A stretch of DNA of 64,000 bases from Streptomyces sp. NBC_01775 (GTDB lineage Bacteria; Actinomycetota; Actinomycetes; Streptomycetales; Streptomycetaceae), in NCBI RefSeq assembly GCF_035917675.1, contig NZ_CP109104.1:1054001-1118000 (forward strand). Direction: 5' to 3'. The translations under genes were made by a program, and so were the position numbers. Each line of letters opens with the position of its first letter. Within the stretch, counting starts at the first letter, position 1. The notes under the pieces were generated by a model. That model saw only the letters and a program-made list of their open reading frames with translations. It was not told the origin of the DNA and did not search any database. Shown here in pieces: positions 1 through 8,390 of this stretch.

Positions 1-487
1 TCTCCGGGACGGAGGCGCCTTCGGCCGCGGCCGAGAGCACCGTCAGCTCCCGTCTGCTCAGCGGCACTTCGGATGCCCGCAGCAGGGTCCCGGCCAGCGC
101 GTTGTCGACGAAGCGCTCTCCCTTGGCGACGCGCCGGATGCCGGTGACGAGCTGCTCGGGCAGCGCGTCCTTGCACACGAACCCCTGCACTCCCGCGTCC
201 AGCGCCCGGCGCAGCGCCCCCGGGCAGTTCTGACTGACCAGCACGAGCAGCCGCTGCGCCCCGCGCTTGGCGCCCGGCGCCCGGGAGAGCCCCGCCAGCT
301 CGTCCAGCGGGGATCGCCCGGTCACATCGGCGTCGACCACGCATACGTCGGCGGTCAGCGCGCGCGTCATGCGCACCGCTTCCCGCCACGGCGCGGACTC
401 GATGGCCATGTCCGGCTCTTTTCCGACCAGTGCCGCCAACGCACATCTGATGATTCGCACGTCGTGCACCAACAGCACACGGATCAC
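1..487 (-). CDS. LuxR-family response regulator, truncated by window edge
   Basis: The frame opens at a GTG at 487 (reading MIRVLLVHD) and runs off the left edge after about 162 residues. It shows a receiver-like fold: beta1 near residues 3-8, a candidate phospho-Asp in CVVDAD (about residue 52) and a conserved Lys in GFVCKD. The start of a LuxR-type helix-turn-helix (LSRRELTVLSAAAEG) follows near residue 141. It probably activates or represses a neighbouring gene outside the window. The usual acidic pair at residues 8-9 is His-Asp here, so phosphorylation may be atypical. The C-terminus, including most of the DNA-recognition helix, is not in view. Confidence 0.8.
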   Translation of the reverse strand, partial: MIRVLLVHDVRIIRCALAALVGKEPDMAIESAPWREAVRMTRALTADVCVVDADVTGRSPLDELAGLSRAPGAKRGAQRLLVLVSQNCPGALRRALDAGVQGFVCKDALPEQLVTGIRRVAKGERFVDNALAGTLLRASEVPLSRRELTVLSAAAEGASVPE

Positions 488-682
488 TTCAAGTCCCCCA
501 AATGCCCGATGTCAACTCATGACAGGCCCCGCTCCATACATACAAGCTCAGACGAAGGAAAAGACGGGGAGTTTCGGCCACGCATCGACACGAGTGGTAT
601 GCGCTGTGTTAGGGGGCCACACCACCGGTCATGAGGGAACACCGCGTACACCGGGAGCGCGTTCTGCCGCGATGAGCACCTC

Positions 683-1294
683 TCAACCCGGCGGACCAGG
701 CACGGAAGTGGATCCGGCAAGGCGCCCCCCGGCGGACACGATCAGGCTGAGGACGAGAGCGAACAGCACGGTCACGGTGTTCTGGAACGCCGGATCCATG
801 CCGTTCCACTTGTCGTTGAGATACATCGCGAACCAGTTGCCCCCGATCACCGTGAAGCCGAGGAAGAAGATCAGCAGCCCCACCAGTCCCCCGGCGAGGA
901 CGGAGCGCTGCGCCCGGTCCCAGGCGGCGGGCCGGGCTCTTCGCAGCAGTCCGCACACTCCGCCGTGGAGCAGCAGCGCGCCCGCCGCCGTCTCGCCCGC
1001 GATGATGACGGCATAGACCACAGCCGCGAACCAGGTGGCGTGAATCTCACGCCACTCGAAGCCGTTGCCCTCCGGCATGCCGTCGCCGGAGAGCACACCC
1101 TTGACGAACTCCCAGTTGCTGCCGGGATTGGTGAGGTTGTCGAAGGCGACGAGCAGGAAGTACAGCGCGGACATCACCGTCACGCAGGAGCTCACGACCC
1201 GCGCGTGGCGCCACAGCCCTGCCGTGTCCTCCTGCTTCGGCTGCCCCTCCTGCTCCATCCGCCCCTGCTGCTCCGGCCGTTCGGGTACTGGCAT
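683..1294 (-). CDS. DUF2165 family small integral membrane protein
   Basis: A 203-residue protein with a charged N-terminal tail of about 28 residues, then four predicted membrane segments near residues 32-50, 85-110, 125-150 and 170-190. The blocks LVAFDNLTNPGSNWEFV and GNWFAMYLNDKWNGMD match what I recall of DUF2165, a family with no established function. The ATG at 1294 has a GGAAGGGA site about 5 bases upstream. It starts 22 bases after the MFS gene stops, so the two probably share a transcript and act together in the membrane. The partnership is inferred from spacing alone. Confidence 0.82.
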   Translation of the reverse strand: MPVPERPEQQGRMEQEGQPKQEDTAGLWRHARVVSSCVTVMSALYFLLVAFDNLTNPGSNWEFVKGVLSGDGMPEGNGFEWREIHATWFAAVVYAVIIAGETAAGALLLHGGVCGLLRRARPAAWDRAQRSVLAGGLVGLLIFFLGFTVIGGNWFAMYLNDKWNGMDPAFQNTVTVLFALVLSLIVSAGGRLAGSTSVPGPPG

Positions 1295-1316
1295 CGCAAT
1301 TCCCTTCCGTTTTCGG

Positions 1317-2555
1317 TCAGCTCTTCTTGTACACGACTCCGTCCGCGAGCGAGGGCGGAGTGCTTCCCGAGGTCTGCCCGGTGACGGCCTCCGGCATATC
1401 CGGCTCCTTCAGACCGCGCAGCAGCAGCCGGCCGAGGGCGGGCAAGGCGATCAGCGGCGCGAGAGCGGTCTGGAGGGTCGTGGCGTCGGCGAGGGCGCCG
1501 ATGAGCGGGCTGACCAGGCCCCCGATGCTGACGGTCAGGCCCAGGGTCACGCCGCCGGCGGTACCCACCCGCCGGGGCAAGTAGTCCTGGCCGAGGGTGA
1601 CATGGAGGGAGAAGGGCACGTACAGCCCGGCCGAGGTGAGCGCGACGCACACGTACAGCAGCGGCCCGGGGACGAAGACCACTCCGGCGACGGCCAAGGC
1701 GGTCAGGGCGTAGGACCACTGGACGACGGGGACCCGGCCCCAGCGGGCGGCGAACATGCCCCCGGCCACGGTGCCCACCGCGCCGCCGAGGTAGAGCACG
1801 AACAGCGCCACCGTGCCGGAGACTTCGCCGCCGCCGGTGCGCTGGCGCACGTACAGCGCGATGAACGCGCTGAGGCCGACGAAGACCACCGAGCGGCACA
1901 CGATGGCTCCCGACAGCTTGCCGAAGGACGCCCAGTCGTCCCTGCCCACGGTCCGGCCCGTGCCCGCCGCCGTGGCCGCGGCGGGAGCCCGCACCCCCCG
2001 CAGCGCGGCCACGCACAGCGCCGCACCCGCGAGGGCCGGGACGAGCAGCAGGGGGGAGGCGCGCAGTCCGCCGGTCGCGACGACGCCAGAGACCAGCAAC
2101 GGGGCCGCGGCGAAGCCGAGGTTGCCGCCGAGGGAGAACCAGCTCATCGCGGTGTGGCTGCCCCCGGCGGCCCGGCGCGCCACACGTGCGGCCTCCGGGT
2201 GATACGCCGCGACGCCGATCCCGGACACCGCGGCGAGGGCGAGAGTGAGGGCGTACGAGCCGCCGACCCCGGCCAGAGCCACTCCGGCGCCGCCCACCAG
2301 CGTGCTCACCGGCAGCAGCCACGGCATGGCCCACTTGTCGGTGAGGGCGCCGAACAGCGGCTGCACAACCGAGGAGAGAAGGGAGGCGGCCAGGACCACG
2401 CCGGAGGCGGCGGCGTAGGTGTAGGCGCGCTCGGAGACGAAGAAGGGCACCAGGGCCGCCACCGCGCCCTGGTAGATGTCCACGCAGGCGTGCCCCAGGG
2501 ACAGCAGCGTGAGAGGTCGGATGCGCGAGGCCGGGCTCGCCGGGTTCGTTGGCAC
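1317..2555 (-). CDS. MFS transporter, fosmidomycin-resistance (Fsr)-like
   Basis: A 412-residue protein with about 12 hydrophobic helices. The opening TLLSLGHACVDIYQG and the AAYHPEAARVAR block after helix 4 are hallmarks of the Fsr-like branch of the major facilitator superfamily, which exports small drugs. The GTG start at 2555 gives the family length; its ribosome site (GAGCGG) is weak and close. It is divergent from an AraC-type regulator 54 bases away, which is the obvious candidate regulator, and is followed by the DUF2165 gene. The substrate cannot be read from the sequence. Confidence 0.85.
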   Translation of the reverse strand: MPTNPASPASRIRPLTLLSLGHACVDIYQGAVAALVPFFVSERAYTYAAASGVVLAASLLSSVVQPLFGALTDKWAMPWLLPVSTLVGGAGVALAGVGGSYALTLALAAVSGIGVAAYHPEAARVARRAAGGSHTAMSWFSLGGNLGFAAAPLLVSGVVATGGLRASPLLLVPALAGAALCVAALRGVRAPAAATAAGTGRTVGRDDWASFGKLSGAIVCRSVVFVGLSAFIALYVRQRTGGGEVSGTVALFVLYLGGAVGTVAGGMFAARWGRVPVVQWSYALTALAVAGVVFVPGPLLYVCVALTSAGLYVPFSLHVTLGQDYLPRRVGTAGGVTLGLTVSIGGLVSPLIGALADATTLQTALAPLIALPALGRLLLRGLKEPDMPEAVTGQTSGSTPPSLADGVVYKKS

Positions 2556-2609
2556 CCGCTCATCGTCGCGACGGCACCGGCTGGCGCGCTTCCGTTAAAG
2601 TGCCAAATC

Positions 2610-3473
2610 ATGCCGGACATCCGCCACACCCCCGAGGCACCCACGAGCGTCAAGGCGCTGGCTCCGGGCGAGAGCATCGAGCCGCACCGGCACGACGAGC
2701 ACCAGCTCATCTACGCGGGCTCCGGCCTCCTGGCCATCACCACGGCGGCGGGCACCTGGTTCGCGCCCGGCACGCGTGCCATCTGGGTGCCCGCCGGGTG
2801 CGTGCACGCGCACCGCGCCCACGGCCACCTCGCCCTGCACCTGCTGGGCCTGCCCGCAGGCGTCAACCCCCTGAACCTCGCGGCGCCCACCGTCCTCGCC
2901 GTCAGCCCCCTGCTGCGCGAACTGATCCTCGCCTGCACCAGGGGCCCGCACGACGACAGCCCGGAGCGGCGCCGCCTGCGAACGGTCCTCCTGGACCAGC
3001 TGCGCGCCTCACCCCAGCAGCCCTTCCAGCTCCCCTCCCCCACCGACCCCCGCCTCGTGACCGTCTGCGGCCTCCTGCACCGCGACCCCGCCGACCCGCG
3101 CACCCTGGCGGCCCTGGCCACTGCGGCGGGCGCCGGTGAGCGCACCCTCAGCCGCCTGTTCCGCCGCGAGCTGGGCATGACCTTCCCCCAGTGGCGCACC
3201 CAGCTGCGCCTCTACCACGCCCTGCGCATGCTGGCGGAGGACACACCGGTGACCACGGTCGCCCACCGCTGCGGCTGGGCCTCCCCCAGCGCCTTCATCG
3301 ACGTCTTCCGCCAAGCCCTCGGCCACACCCCCGGCACACACAACCACCGCCCCCTCAGCCACGACCGGAGAAAAGAACACTCCCGCAGGGAACCACCGGC
3401 CTACCCGGGGGCCTCAACCCCGCCGCGGAGCACTTTCATACGGGGCTCCGGAGTTCGCGGCGGGGGGTCCTAG
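2610..3473 (+). CDS. AraC family transcriptional regulator with cupin sensor domain
   Basis: A 287-residue protein. Residues 10-90 form a cupin-like ligand-binding domain (SIEPHRHDEHQLIYAGSG, then WVPAGCVHAH). The C-terminal 100 residues are a double helix-turn-helix (ERTLSRLFRRELGMTFPQWR, then VAHRCGWASPSAFIDVFRQA). The ATG at 2610 is the first start matching the family. An open frame extends far upstream, but antisense to the MFS gene. The last 40 residues are low-complexity and run into a G-rich repeat, so the tail is probably not conserved. It probably controls the divergent MFS/DUF2165 pair. Confidence 0.88.
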   Translation: MPDIRHTPEAPTSVKALAPGESIEPHRHDEHQLIYAGSGLLAITTAAGTWFAPGTRAIWVPAGCVHAHRAHGHLALHLLGLPAGVNPLNLAAPTVLAVSPLLRELILACTRGPHDDSPERRRLRTVLLDQLRASPQQPFQLPSPTDPRLVTVCGLLHRDPADPRTLAALATAAGAGERTLSRLFRRELGMTFPQWRTQLRLYHALRMLAEDTPVTTVAHRCGWASPSAFIDVFRQALGHTPGTHNHRPLSHDRRKEHSRREPPAYPGASTPPRSTFIRGSGVRGGGS

Positions 3474-3571
3474 GGGGCGGAGCCCTCTAGCGGGGGGGGC
3501 CGTTGGGTGGGGGTCCCCCCGGACGGAGTCTGGGGGAGGAGCCGCCCCAACGCCCGGCCGGCGAGGCCAAG

Positions 3572-3651
3572 GGGGTTTGGGGGCGAAGCCCCCAACAACG
3601 GCGCGGCACCACGGGGTTTGGGGCAAAGCCCCCAACAACGGCCCGGCACCA
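3572..3651. repeat. Two tandem copies of a GGGTTTGGGGGC hairpin repeat
   Basis: Two adjacent copies of about 39 bases (3572-3611 and 3613-3651) differ at only a few positions. Each carries a short inverted repeat: TTGGGGGC-GAA-GCCCCCAA at 3577-3595, and TTGGGGC-AAA-GCCCC at 3618-3632. They lie between the convergent AraC and DUF5709-like genes and could terminate transcription from both sides. The 100 bases before them (3474-3570) are G-runs with further short inverted repeats. Similar motifs are common between Streptomyces genes. Confidence 0.7.
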
Positions 3652-3659
3652 GAGGACAG

Positions 3660-4319
3660 CTACGCAGCGCCCTCGTCCACCTCCCGCACAGCCTCCTCCT
3701 CAGCCGAGAGCCCCCCAACCCCCGTCTCCCGCGCGTACACATCCTGCCGCCGCGGCGGCATAGGCTCCACATCCTCGTGCAGCCGCCCCGCCGGTTCGCT
3801 AGGAGGCCCGGAAACCGCATCCGCCACCGTCTCCTCCGGCGCCTCCTCGGCAAGCCGCTCGTCCAACGACTCCCCCTCGCGCAACTCGGCAGGCGTCGGC
3901 GCCGCCAGCGTGGGGGCGGTGGGGCTGTCGCCGGGCACCGGCTGCTGCTGCGGGTCGCTGGAGCGCTGCTGCTCGGGGGTGCCGTCCTGGAGGTCGGGGA
4001 TGCCCTCGTCCTCGGGGTCGCCGCCCGGGTCGGAGGGCACCGTCCGCTCACTCGCGTCCTCCGCGTAGGGGGTCAGGAACGAGGTGTCGGGACCTCCTTC
4101 GTCCGCTCCCCGCGTGAGGGGCGGCGGGTCCACCTCCACGGGCGGGCTCCAAGGACCCCGCTCCACGCGCTCGCCCGGCTCGACGCCCTCCACGGGGCCC
4201 TCGCCGATCTCGGCGGCGTCGTCGGTGCTGACCGTGTCCCCGACGGCACGGAGGTCGTCCCCGGCGGCACGGAGGTCCTCGGCGCCTCCGGTGCGCCCGT
4301 CGCCGGTGTCTCCCGTCAT
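3660..4319 (-). CDS. DUF5709-like acidic, disordered protein
   Basis: A 219-residue, strongly acidic, Pro/Glu/Asp-rich protein with no membrane helix or signal peptide. The WSPP motif (about residue 57) and LREGESLDERLAEEAPEE (about residues 145-162) match the pattern I recall for DUF5709, an actinobacterial family of unknown role. The longest frame begins further upstream, but the ATG at 4319 has a clear GAGGAGG site 6 bases away, while the upstream part is low-complexity. Function unknown; such proteins are often stress-inducible, but nothing here shows that. The next gene (ligase) ends 172 bases upstream on the same strand. Confidence 0.68.
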   Translation of the reverse strand: MTGDTGDGRTGGAEDLRAAGDDLRAVGDTVSTDDAAEIGEGPVEGVEPGERVERGPWSPPVEVDPPPLTRGADEGGPDTSFLTPYAEDASERTVPSDPGGDPEDEGIPDLQDGTPEQQRSSDPQQQPVPGDSPTAPTLAAPTPAELREGESLDERLAEEAPEETVADAVSGPPSEPAGRLHEDVEPMPPRRQDVYARETGVGGLSAEEEAVREVDEGAA

Positions 4320-4491
4320 GATGGGCCTCCTCTCGCTCCAGCCCCCGGGTACCCATGGGGCCCGTGATTCATGGGTCCCGTGGTGCCCGGCATGGCGGAG
4401 AGGAACCAGGCTTCCGGCCGTCCGGGCACAACGCCCAGCGCCGTTGGTCAACTCGTGCTCGGCGTGCTTGAGCGCCGCACTCGGCTCGTGC

Positions 4492-5508
4492 TCAGCGCCG
4501 TTCCCTGGGCACCTCGCGGACCACCTCGTGCGGCTTCTTGTCGTCGCGCAGGCCCAGGAACCGGGGGTGGCGCAGCATGCCGTCGCGGGTCCATTCGGTG
4601 AAGCCGATCTGGGCGACGAGGCGGGGCTCCACCCAGTGCGCGCCACGCTCACGCACCGGATCGGCGAACGGGGAGCGGCGGGTCTCCAGCTCGTCCAGCC
4701 CAGCGCGCAGCGCGAACAGCGTGGCGCGGTCGTACCCGGTGCCGACCTTGCCCGCGTAGCGCAGCGCGCCGTCCTCGTAGTGGCCGAGCAGCAGCGCGCC
4801 GAAGCCGCCCCGGGCGCTCCTCGGATCGGTGAAGCCGCCGATGACGAACTCCTGGCCGTGCTCGCACTTGAGCTTGAGCCAGCTGGGAGAGCGGCGTGCG
4901 AGATAGCGCCCGTCGGCGCGCTTGGCGATCAGCCCCTCCCAGCCGCGTGCGCACGCCTCGTCGAGCTGCCGCTGCCCGCCCTGGTTGCGGTGCTGGGTGA
5001 AGCGCAGCGGGGCGTGGAAGTCCAGCGCCTTGCGCAGCAGGGACTTGCGGGTGCGCAGCGGGAGGCGGGTGAGGTCCTGGCCGTCGAGCCGCAGCAGGTC
5101 GAAGACGTAGTAGGTGACGGCTACGCCGCTGGCTCTCGCCTGGCGCTCCGTGCTCAGCTGCATGCGCTGCTGGAGCCGGGAGAAGTCGGTGCGTCCGTCA
5201 GAGAAGGCGACGATCTCGCCGTCGACGGTGAAGTCGGCGCGGCTCTGTGCGGCGAGCGCCTCCACGATCTCCGGGTAGGTCTCGTTCACGCGGCGCCCGG
5301 TGCGCGACAGCAGCCGCTCGCGGCCTTCCTCGCGCACGCCGAGCGCCCGTACGCCGTCCAGCTTGCGTTCGAAGATCCAGTTGTCGCCGAAGTCGCGTCT
5401 GTCGCTCGCCTCGGCGCGCATCGGCTTCTCCGCCAGCTCGGCGCCCGATGGCGCCTCCCGGAGCAGGGCGCGCTGGTGTGCGGGCAGCCCGTCGAGCAGG
5501 TCGCTCAT
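4492..5508 (-). CDS. ATP-dependent DNA ligase (LigD ligase-domain type)
   Basis: A 338-residue ligase. The nucleotidyl-transfer motif I, ERKLDGVRAL, supplies the Lys that becomes adenylated (near residue 45). Later motifs include VDGEIVAF, YYVFDLL, EGLIAKRADG and WLKLKC, followed by an OB-fold domain with GGFTDPRSARGGFGALLLG. It seals nicks, probably in non-homologous end joining or repair. The ATG at 5508 overlaps the upstream phosphoesterase stop by four bases (ATGA), so the two are translationally coupled. In many bacteria these are domains of one LigD polypeptide; here ligase and phosphoesterase are separate proteins, and no polymerase domain is in view. Confidence 0.93.
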   Translation of the reverse strand: MSDLLDGLPAHQRALLREAPSGAELAEKPMRAEASDRRDFGDNWIFERKLDGVRALGVREEGRERLLSRTGRRVNETYPEIVEALAAQSRADFTVDGEIVAFSDGRTDFSRLQQRMQLSTERQARASGVAVTYYVFDLLRLDGQDLTRLPLRTRKSLLRKALDFHAPLRFTQHRNQGGQRQLDEACARGWEGLIAKRADGRYLARRSPSWLKLKCEHGQEFVIGGFTDPRSARGGFGALLLGHYEDGALRYAGKVGTGYDRATLFALRAGLDELETRRSPFADPVRERGAHWVEPRLVAQIGFTEWTRDGMLRHPRFLGLRDDKKPHEVVREVPRERR

Positions 5509-6113
5509 GACGACCGGTGCCATTCCGCGTCGCTGTCCTCGGCCACCCGCTTGAGGGAGCGGTTGCTCAGCGCCGAGCGGACACGCCAGGGGTCGGGGGT
5601 GCCGCGCGAGGAGGCGTGGCTGTCGTTCTCCTTGACCAGCAGCCAGGCCTCGCGCTCGCCGTCGTCCCCGCTGCGGAACCGGGTCAGGGCCCAGTCTCCG
5701 CGCAGCTTGCCGTCGTGCAGCCGGAAGGAGATGTGCCCCTTCTCCAGGGCCTTGCCGAAGTCCTTCGACAGCGGCTCGTAGCTGCCCTCGTCCCAGACAA
5801 TGACGGACCCGGCGCCGTACTCGCCGCGCGGGATGACGCCCTCGAAGGTGCGGTAGTCCAGCGGGTGGTCCTCGGTGGGCATCGCCAGCCGCTTGACCTT
5901 GGGGTCCATCGACGGGCCCTTGGGTACCGACCACGACTTGAGCACCCCGTCCCACTCCAGCCGGAAGTCGAAGTGCAGGCTCGTCGCGTCGTGGATCTGC
6001 ACCACGTAGCGCGGCTCGTCACTGTGCGGCCCGCTCTCGCCCTGGGGCTCGGCGGTCCGGTCGAAGCGCCGCTTGCCCCGGTACGTCCTCAGCGTGTCCC
6101 TCTCGCCACTCAC
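5505..6113 (-). CDS. LigD-type 3'-phosphoesterase (PE) domain protein
   Basis: A 202-residue stand-alone PE domain. IHDATSLHFDFRLEWDGVLKSW and VIPRGEYGAGSVIVWDEG carry the conserved His/Asp/Arg residues of the LigD nuclease that trims 3'-phosphate or ribonucleotide ends before ligation. The frame opens two codons earlier at a GTG (6119), but the GTG at 6113 has GAGGAG at proper spacing and is preferred. It is the first gene of a two-gene operon with the ligase. A Ku or polymerase partner is not in the window. Confidence 0.9.
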   Translation of the reverse strand: MSGERDTLRTYRGKRRFDRTAEPQGESGPHSDEPRYVVQIHDATSLHFDFRLEWDGVLKSWSVPKGPSMDPKVKRLAMPTEDHPLDYRTFEGVIPRGEYGAGSVIVWDEGSYEPLSKDFGKALEKGHISFRLHDGKLRGDWALTRFRSGDDGEREAWLLVKENDSHASSRGTPDPWRVRSALSNRSLKRVAEDSDAEWHRSS

Positions 6114-6218
6114 GTCCACTCCTCACCACGCCTACGCTCCCCGCGTTCCCACTGTCCCCCGGCTTATACGGGCCCGCAGGCGAGCCAGGGGCGGCCCGGT
6201 GACGGGCGAGGCGGTGAC

Positions 6219-6248
6219 GGGCGGGGACGGGGGCGGGGCGGGGCCGGG
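6219..6248 (+). repeat. G-quadruplex-prone G-run cluster
   Basis: Six runs of three to five guanines separated by one or two bases (6219-6221, 6223-6226, 6229-6233, 6235-6238, 6240-6243, 6246-6248). They sit in the gap of about 220 bases between the PE gene start and the stop of the next minus-strand gene. The arrangement satisfies the usual quadruplex pattern and could act as a transcription barrier. No protein gene is seen in this gap. Confidence 0.5.
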
Positions 6249-6336
6249 CGCCGGGAATCGGCGGAGTGGAGGGGCGGGCCCTACGGGGTCGCGACCCAGG
6301 AGCGGTGCCGTGCCGTGCGGCCGGCCCGGCGAGAGC

Positions 6337-6942
6337 TCAGGTGACGGGGCCGAGCTGGTCGGACCAGGAGGTCAGGGGAAGGGTCAGGGGTGGCGGATTG
6401 ACCGCGCCGGGGCCGATGACGTGCGTACCCAGCCTGCCGCCGAGCCGCACCAGGCGGCCGTCGTCCTCCCGGAAGTGCACGGCACCGTCCCCGCGCTGCA
6501 CGGCGGACACGGCCTCCGCGAGAAATCCCAGCTCACCGGTGTCCTGGTCGGACCACTCGTACTCCCGCCACAGGTACTGGTCGACCCACAGCGTGGCGAC
6601 GTCGTCGAAGTAGACGGCGATCATGCTGGAGGCGTTGCCGGGGCCGATGAGCACACAGAACTCGTCGGTGATCAGCGGTGCCAGCGGGTAGCCCGGCACG
6701 GCCTTCGCCGCTTCGGTGAAGATCTGCACCACGGGGTGCGGGGACCCGGCCGGAGCGCCGCCGCTGCCCGCCGAGCCCAGCGGAGATCCGGCACCGGGAG
6801 GGGTGCCGGCGTCGAGGTCGAGGGGGACAGCGCCCTCCACCGGACCGGGCAGCCGCTTCCTTCCCGCGGTACGGGCTGTACGCGCCGCACGGGATGTACG
6901 GGCCGCACGCGCATCGTCGTCGCTCACCTGTTCGCTCGCCAT
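6337..6942 (-). CDS. Hypothetical protein, SseB-like size, unknown function
   Basis: A 201-residue protein whose ATG at 6942 follows GAGGGG with 6 bases between. The first 60 residues are Ala/Arg/Gly-rich and look disordered. The rest looks like one compact alpha/beta domain with PGYPLAPLITDEFCVLIGPGN, YFDDVATLWVDQYLWREYEWSD and a C-terminal GRLGTHVIGPG block. I do not recognise the family. There is no signal peptide or membrane helix. It is divergent from the Nudix gene, with about 235 bases between the two starts. No function is proposed. Confidence 0.6.
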   Translation of the reverse strand: MASEQVSDDDARAARTSRAARTARTAGRKRLPGPVEGAVPLDLDAGTPPGAGSPLGSAGSGGAPAGSPHPVVQIFTEAAKAVPGYPLAPLITDEFCVLIGPGNASSMIAVYFDDVATLWVDQYLWREYEWSDQDTGELGFLAEAVSAVQRGDGAVHFREDDGRLVRLGGRLGTHVIGPGAVNPPPLTLPLTSWSDQLGPVT

Positions 6943-7177
6943 CGCGTTCCCCTCGTCTCGTCCTCCGGTCCCGCACCGGGTTCCACACCTCGCCCGGCAC
7001 ACCCGCCGACCGTATGCGGGATACGTCCACCGGGCGGCCACGGCGCGCGCGGTGCGTACCGATGCCGCTCCGGGGGACCAGCGGCGTGCCCAATTCCGCA
7101 GCGGACGAGTTGACTTCACGGGAGGCCGGCGCGCCGCCCCACCACCGCCTCCCGACGCCCGGCACGAGGAGACCCCG

Positions 7178-8257
7178 TTGAAGCCCGCACCGTCCGTCCA
7201 GTCCGCGCCCCGTACCTCCGTACCCGCTCAGCAGGACCCCGATGACGACCTGGCCGTATACCTCGCGGCGCACCCCTCCCCGGCCGCCGCCGTGGACGCC
7301 CTCATCAGGGACGAGCGGGGCCGTCTCCTGCTTGTCGACCCCGTCTACAAGGACGGCTGGGACCTGCCGGGCGGCATGGTGGACGACGAAGGGCTCGTGG
7401 ACGGCCTGCTGCGCGAGCTCCACGAGGAGCTGCGCCCGGCCGCCGTCCGCGTCGGCAGGCTGCTGGCCGTCGACAACGTTCCCGCGACGGTCTACGGGCG
7501 GGCGATGACCGCCTGCGTGTACGCCGTCCACCTCCCGCTTCCGGTGAGCGCGGCGGACCTGACGCTCCAGCAGGACGAGCTGCGCGCGGCGGAGTTCGTA
7601 CCGGAGGACGAGGCCCTGGCCCGCCTCCCCGAACGGCTGCGTCGGCGCACGGCGGCAGCGCTCGCCGCCGAACACGGCGCGCACACGGCCCACCTCCACG
7701 ACGGCCACCCGGCCCCCCAGTCCCCCCACGACCGCCAGGCCACCCTCCCGTCCCCGGCGGTCGCCGCCATGGCCCTGGCGGTGGACGAGGCCGGGCGCGT
7801 ACTGGTCGTGCCGGCCGGCTCGCCCGGCGACGAGACGGCCCAGGCCGTGGACGCGGGCTCGGACACAGGCTCGGACGCGGGCGGGCCGGGTGGCGGGGGC
7901 GGGTGGCGGTTGCCGCAGGGCCGGGTGCGGGCCGGGGAGCGGACCCGGTGGGCGGCGGGGCGGACATTGGGAGAGGTGGCGGGGGTGGGGGAGGTGGCGG
8001 TGGGGCGGCTGCTGGCCGTCGTCGAGCGGGCGGCGCCCCCGCGCGGACGAGCTCGGGTCACCCATGTGTACGAGGCCCGGGCGGCATCCGACAGGCGGGC
8101 TGCGGCGCGCTGGCTGTCACCTGCGACCGCGGCGGCCCGTCTCTCTCCCCACGAAGTACAGCTGCTGCACTGCGCCCTGGAGGCCCGCGCCTACGGCACG
8201 GTCGCCCATCTGGAACTGGACGCCGCGCCCGGGCCGGCGGCACCGTCCGCTCCGTGA
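7178..8257 (+). CDS. Two-domain Nudix hydrolase-like protein
   Basis: A 359-residue protein starting at TTG 7178 behind GAGGAG (7 bases). Domain 1 (about residues 30-165) has an intact Nudix box reading GGMVDDEGLVDG then LLRELHEEL, with the expected Gly, Glu and REXXEE metal ligands. Domain 2 (about residues 190-345) keeps the box's start, WRLPQGRVRAGERTRWAAG, but REXXEE is replaced by RTLGEVAG, so it is probably catalytically dead. The family cleaves nucleoside diphosphates linked to another moiety; the substrate is unknown. A Gly-rich linker of uneven length (residues 225-245) precedes the second box. Confidence 0.85.
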   Translation: MKPAPSVQSAPRTSVPAQQDPDDDLAVYLAAHPSPAAAVDALIRDERGRLLLVDPVYKDGWDLPGGMVDDEGLVDGLLRELHEELRPAAVRVGRLLAVDNVPATVYGRAMTACVYAVHLPLPVSAADLTLQQDELRAAEFVPEDEALARLPERLRRRTAAALAAEHGAHTAHLHDGHPAPQSPHDRQATLPSPAVAAMALAVDEAGRVLVVPAGSPGDETAQAVDAGSDTGSDAGGPGGGGGWRLPQGRVRAGERTRWAAGRTLGEVAGVGEVAVGRLLAVVERAAPPRGRARVTHVYEARAASDRRAAARWLSPATAAARLSPHEVQLLHCALEARAYGTVAHLELDAAPGPAAPSAP

Positions 8258-8340
8258 ACGCGTGCTGCGAGTGCGGCGGGGGGCGCGGCGCGTTCACACG
8301 GGTGGGACGAGGGTGAAGTAGTGGTCTGCCAGGGCTCGGT

Positions 8341-8364
8341 CCCGGCCGGAGGGCGACGGCCGGG
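8341..8364. terminator. Strong hairpin between convergent Nudix and thioesterase genes
   Basis: CCCGGCCG and CGGCCGGG form a perfect 8-bp stem around an 8-base loop, 84 bases after the Nudix stop and just past the thioesterase stop. There is no T-tract on either strand, as is usual in high-GC actinobacteria. It could serve both genes. Confidence 0.6.
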
Positions 8365-8372
8365 GCGTAGCC

Positions 8373-8390
8373 AGTGCCCCTCCCGGCACT
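8373..8390. terminator. AGTGCC/GGCACT hairpin overlapping the thioesterase stop
   Basis: A 6-bp stem with a CCTCCC loop overlaps the thioesterase stop codon (8389-8391). The string AGTGCCCCTCCCGGCA recurs at 25408-25423 downstream of the XRE-cupin gene, so it belongs to a dispersed intergenic repeat rather than to this locus alone. Confidence 0.45.

Noticed and set aside
1065..2609. An N-terminal extension of the AraC regulator giving an 802-residue protein
   Set aside because: The extension is antisense to the MFS gene and low-complexity; ATG 2610 gives a normal cupin-AraC protein.
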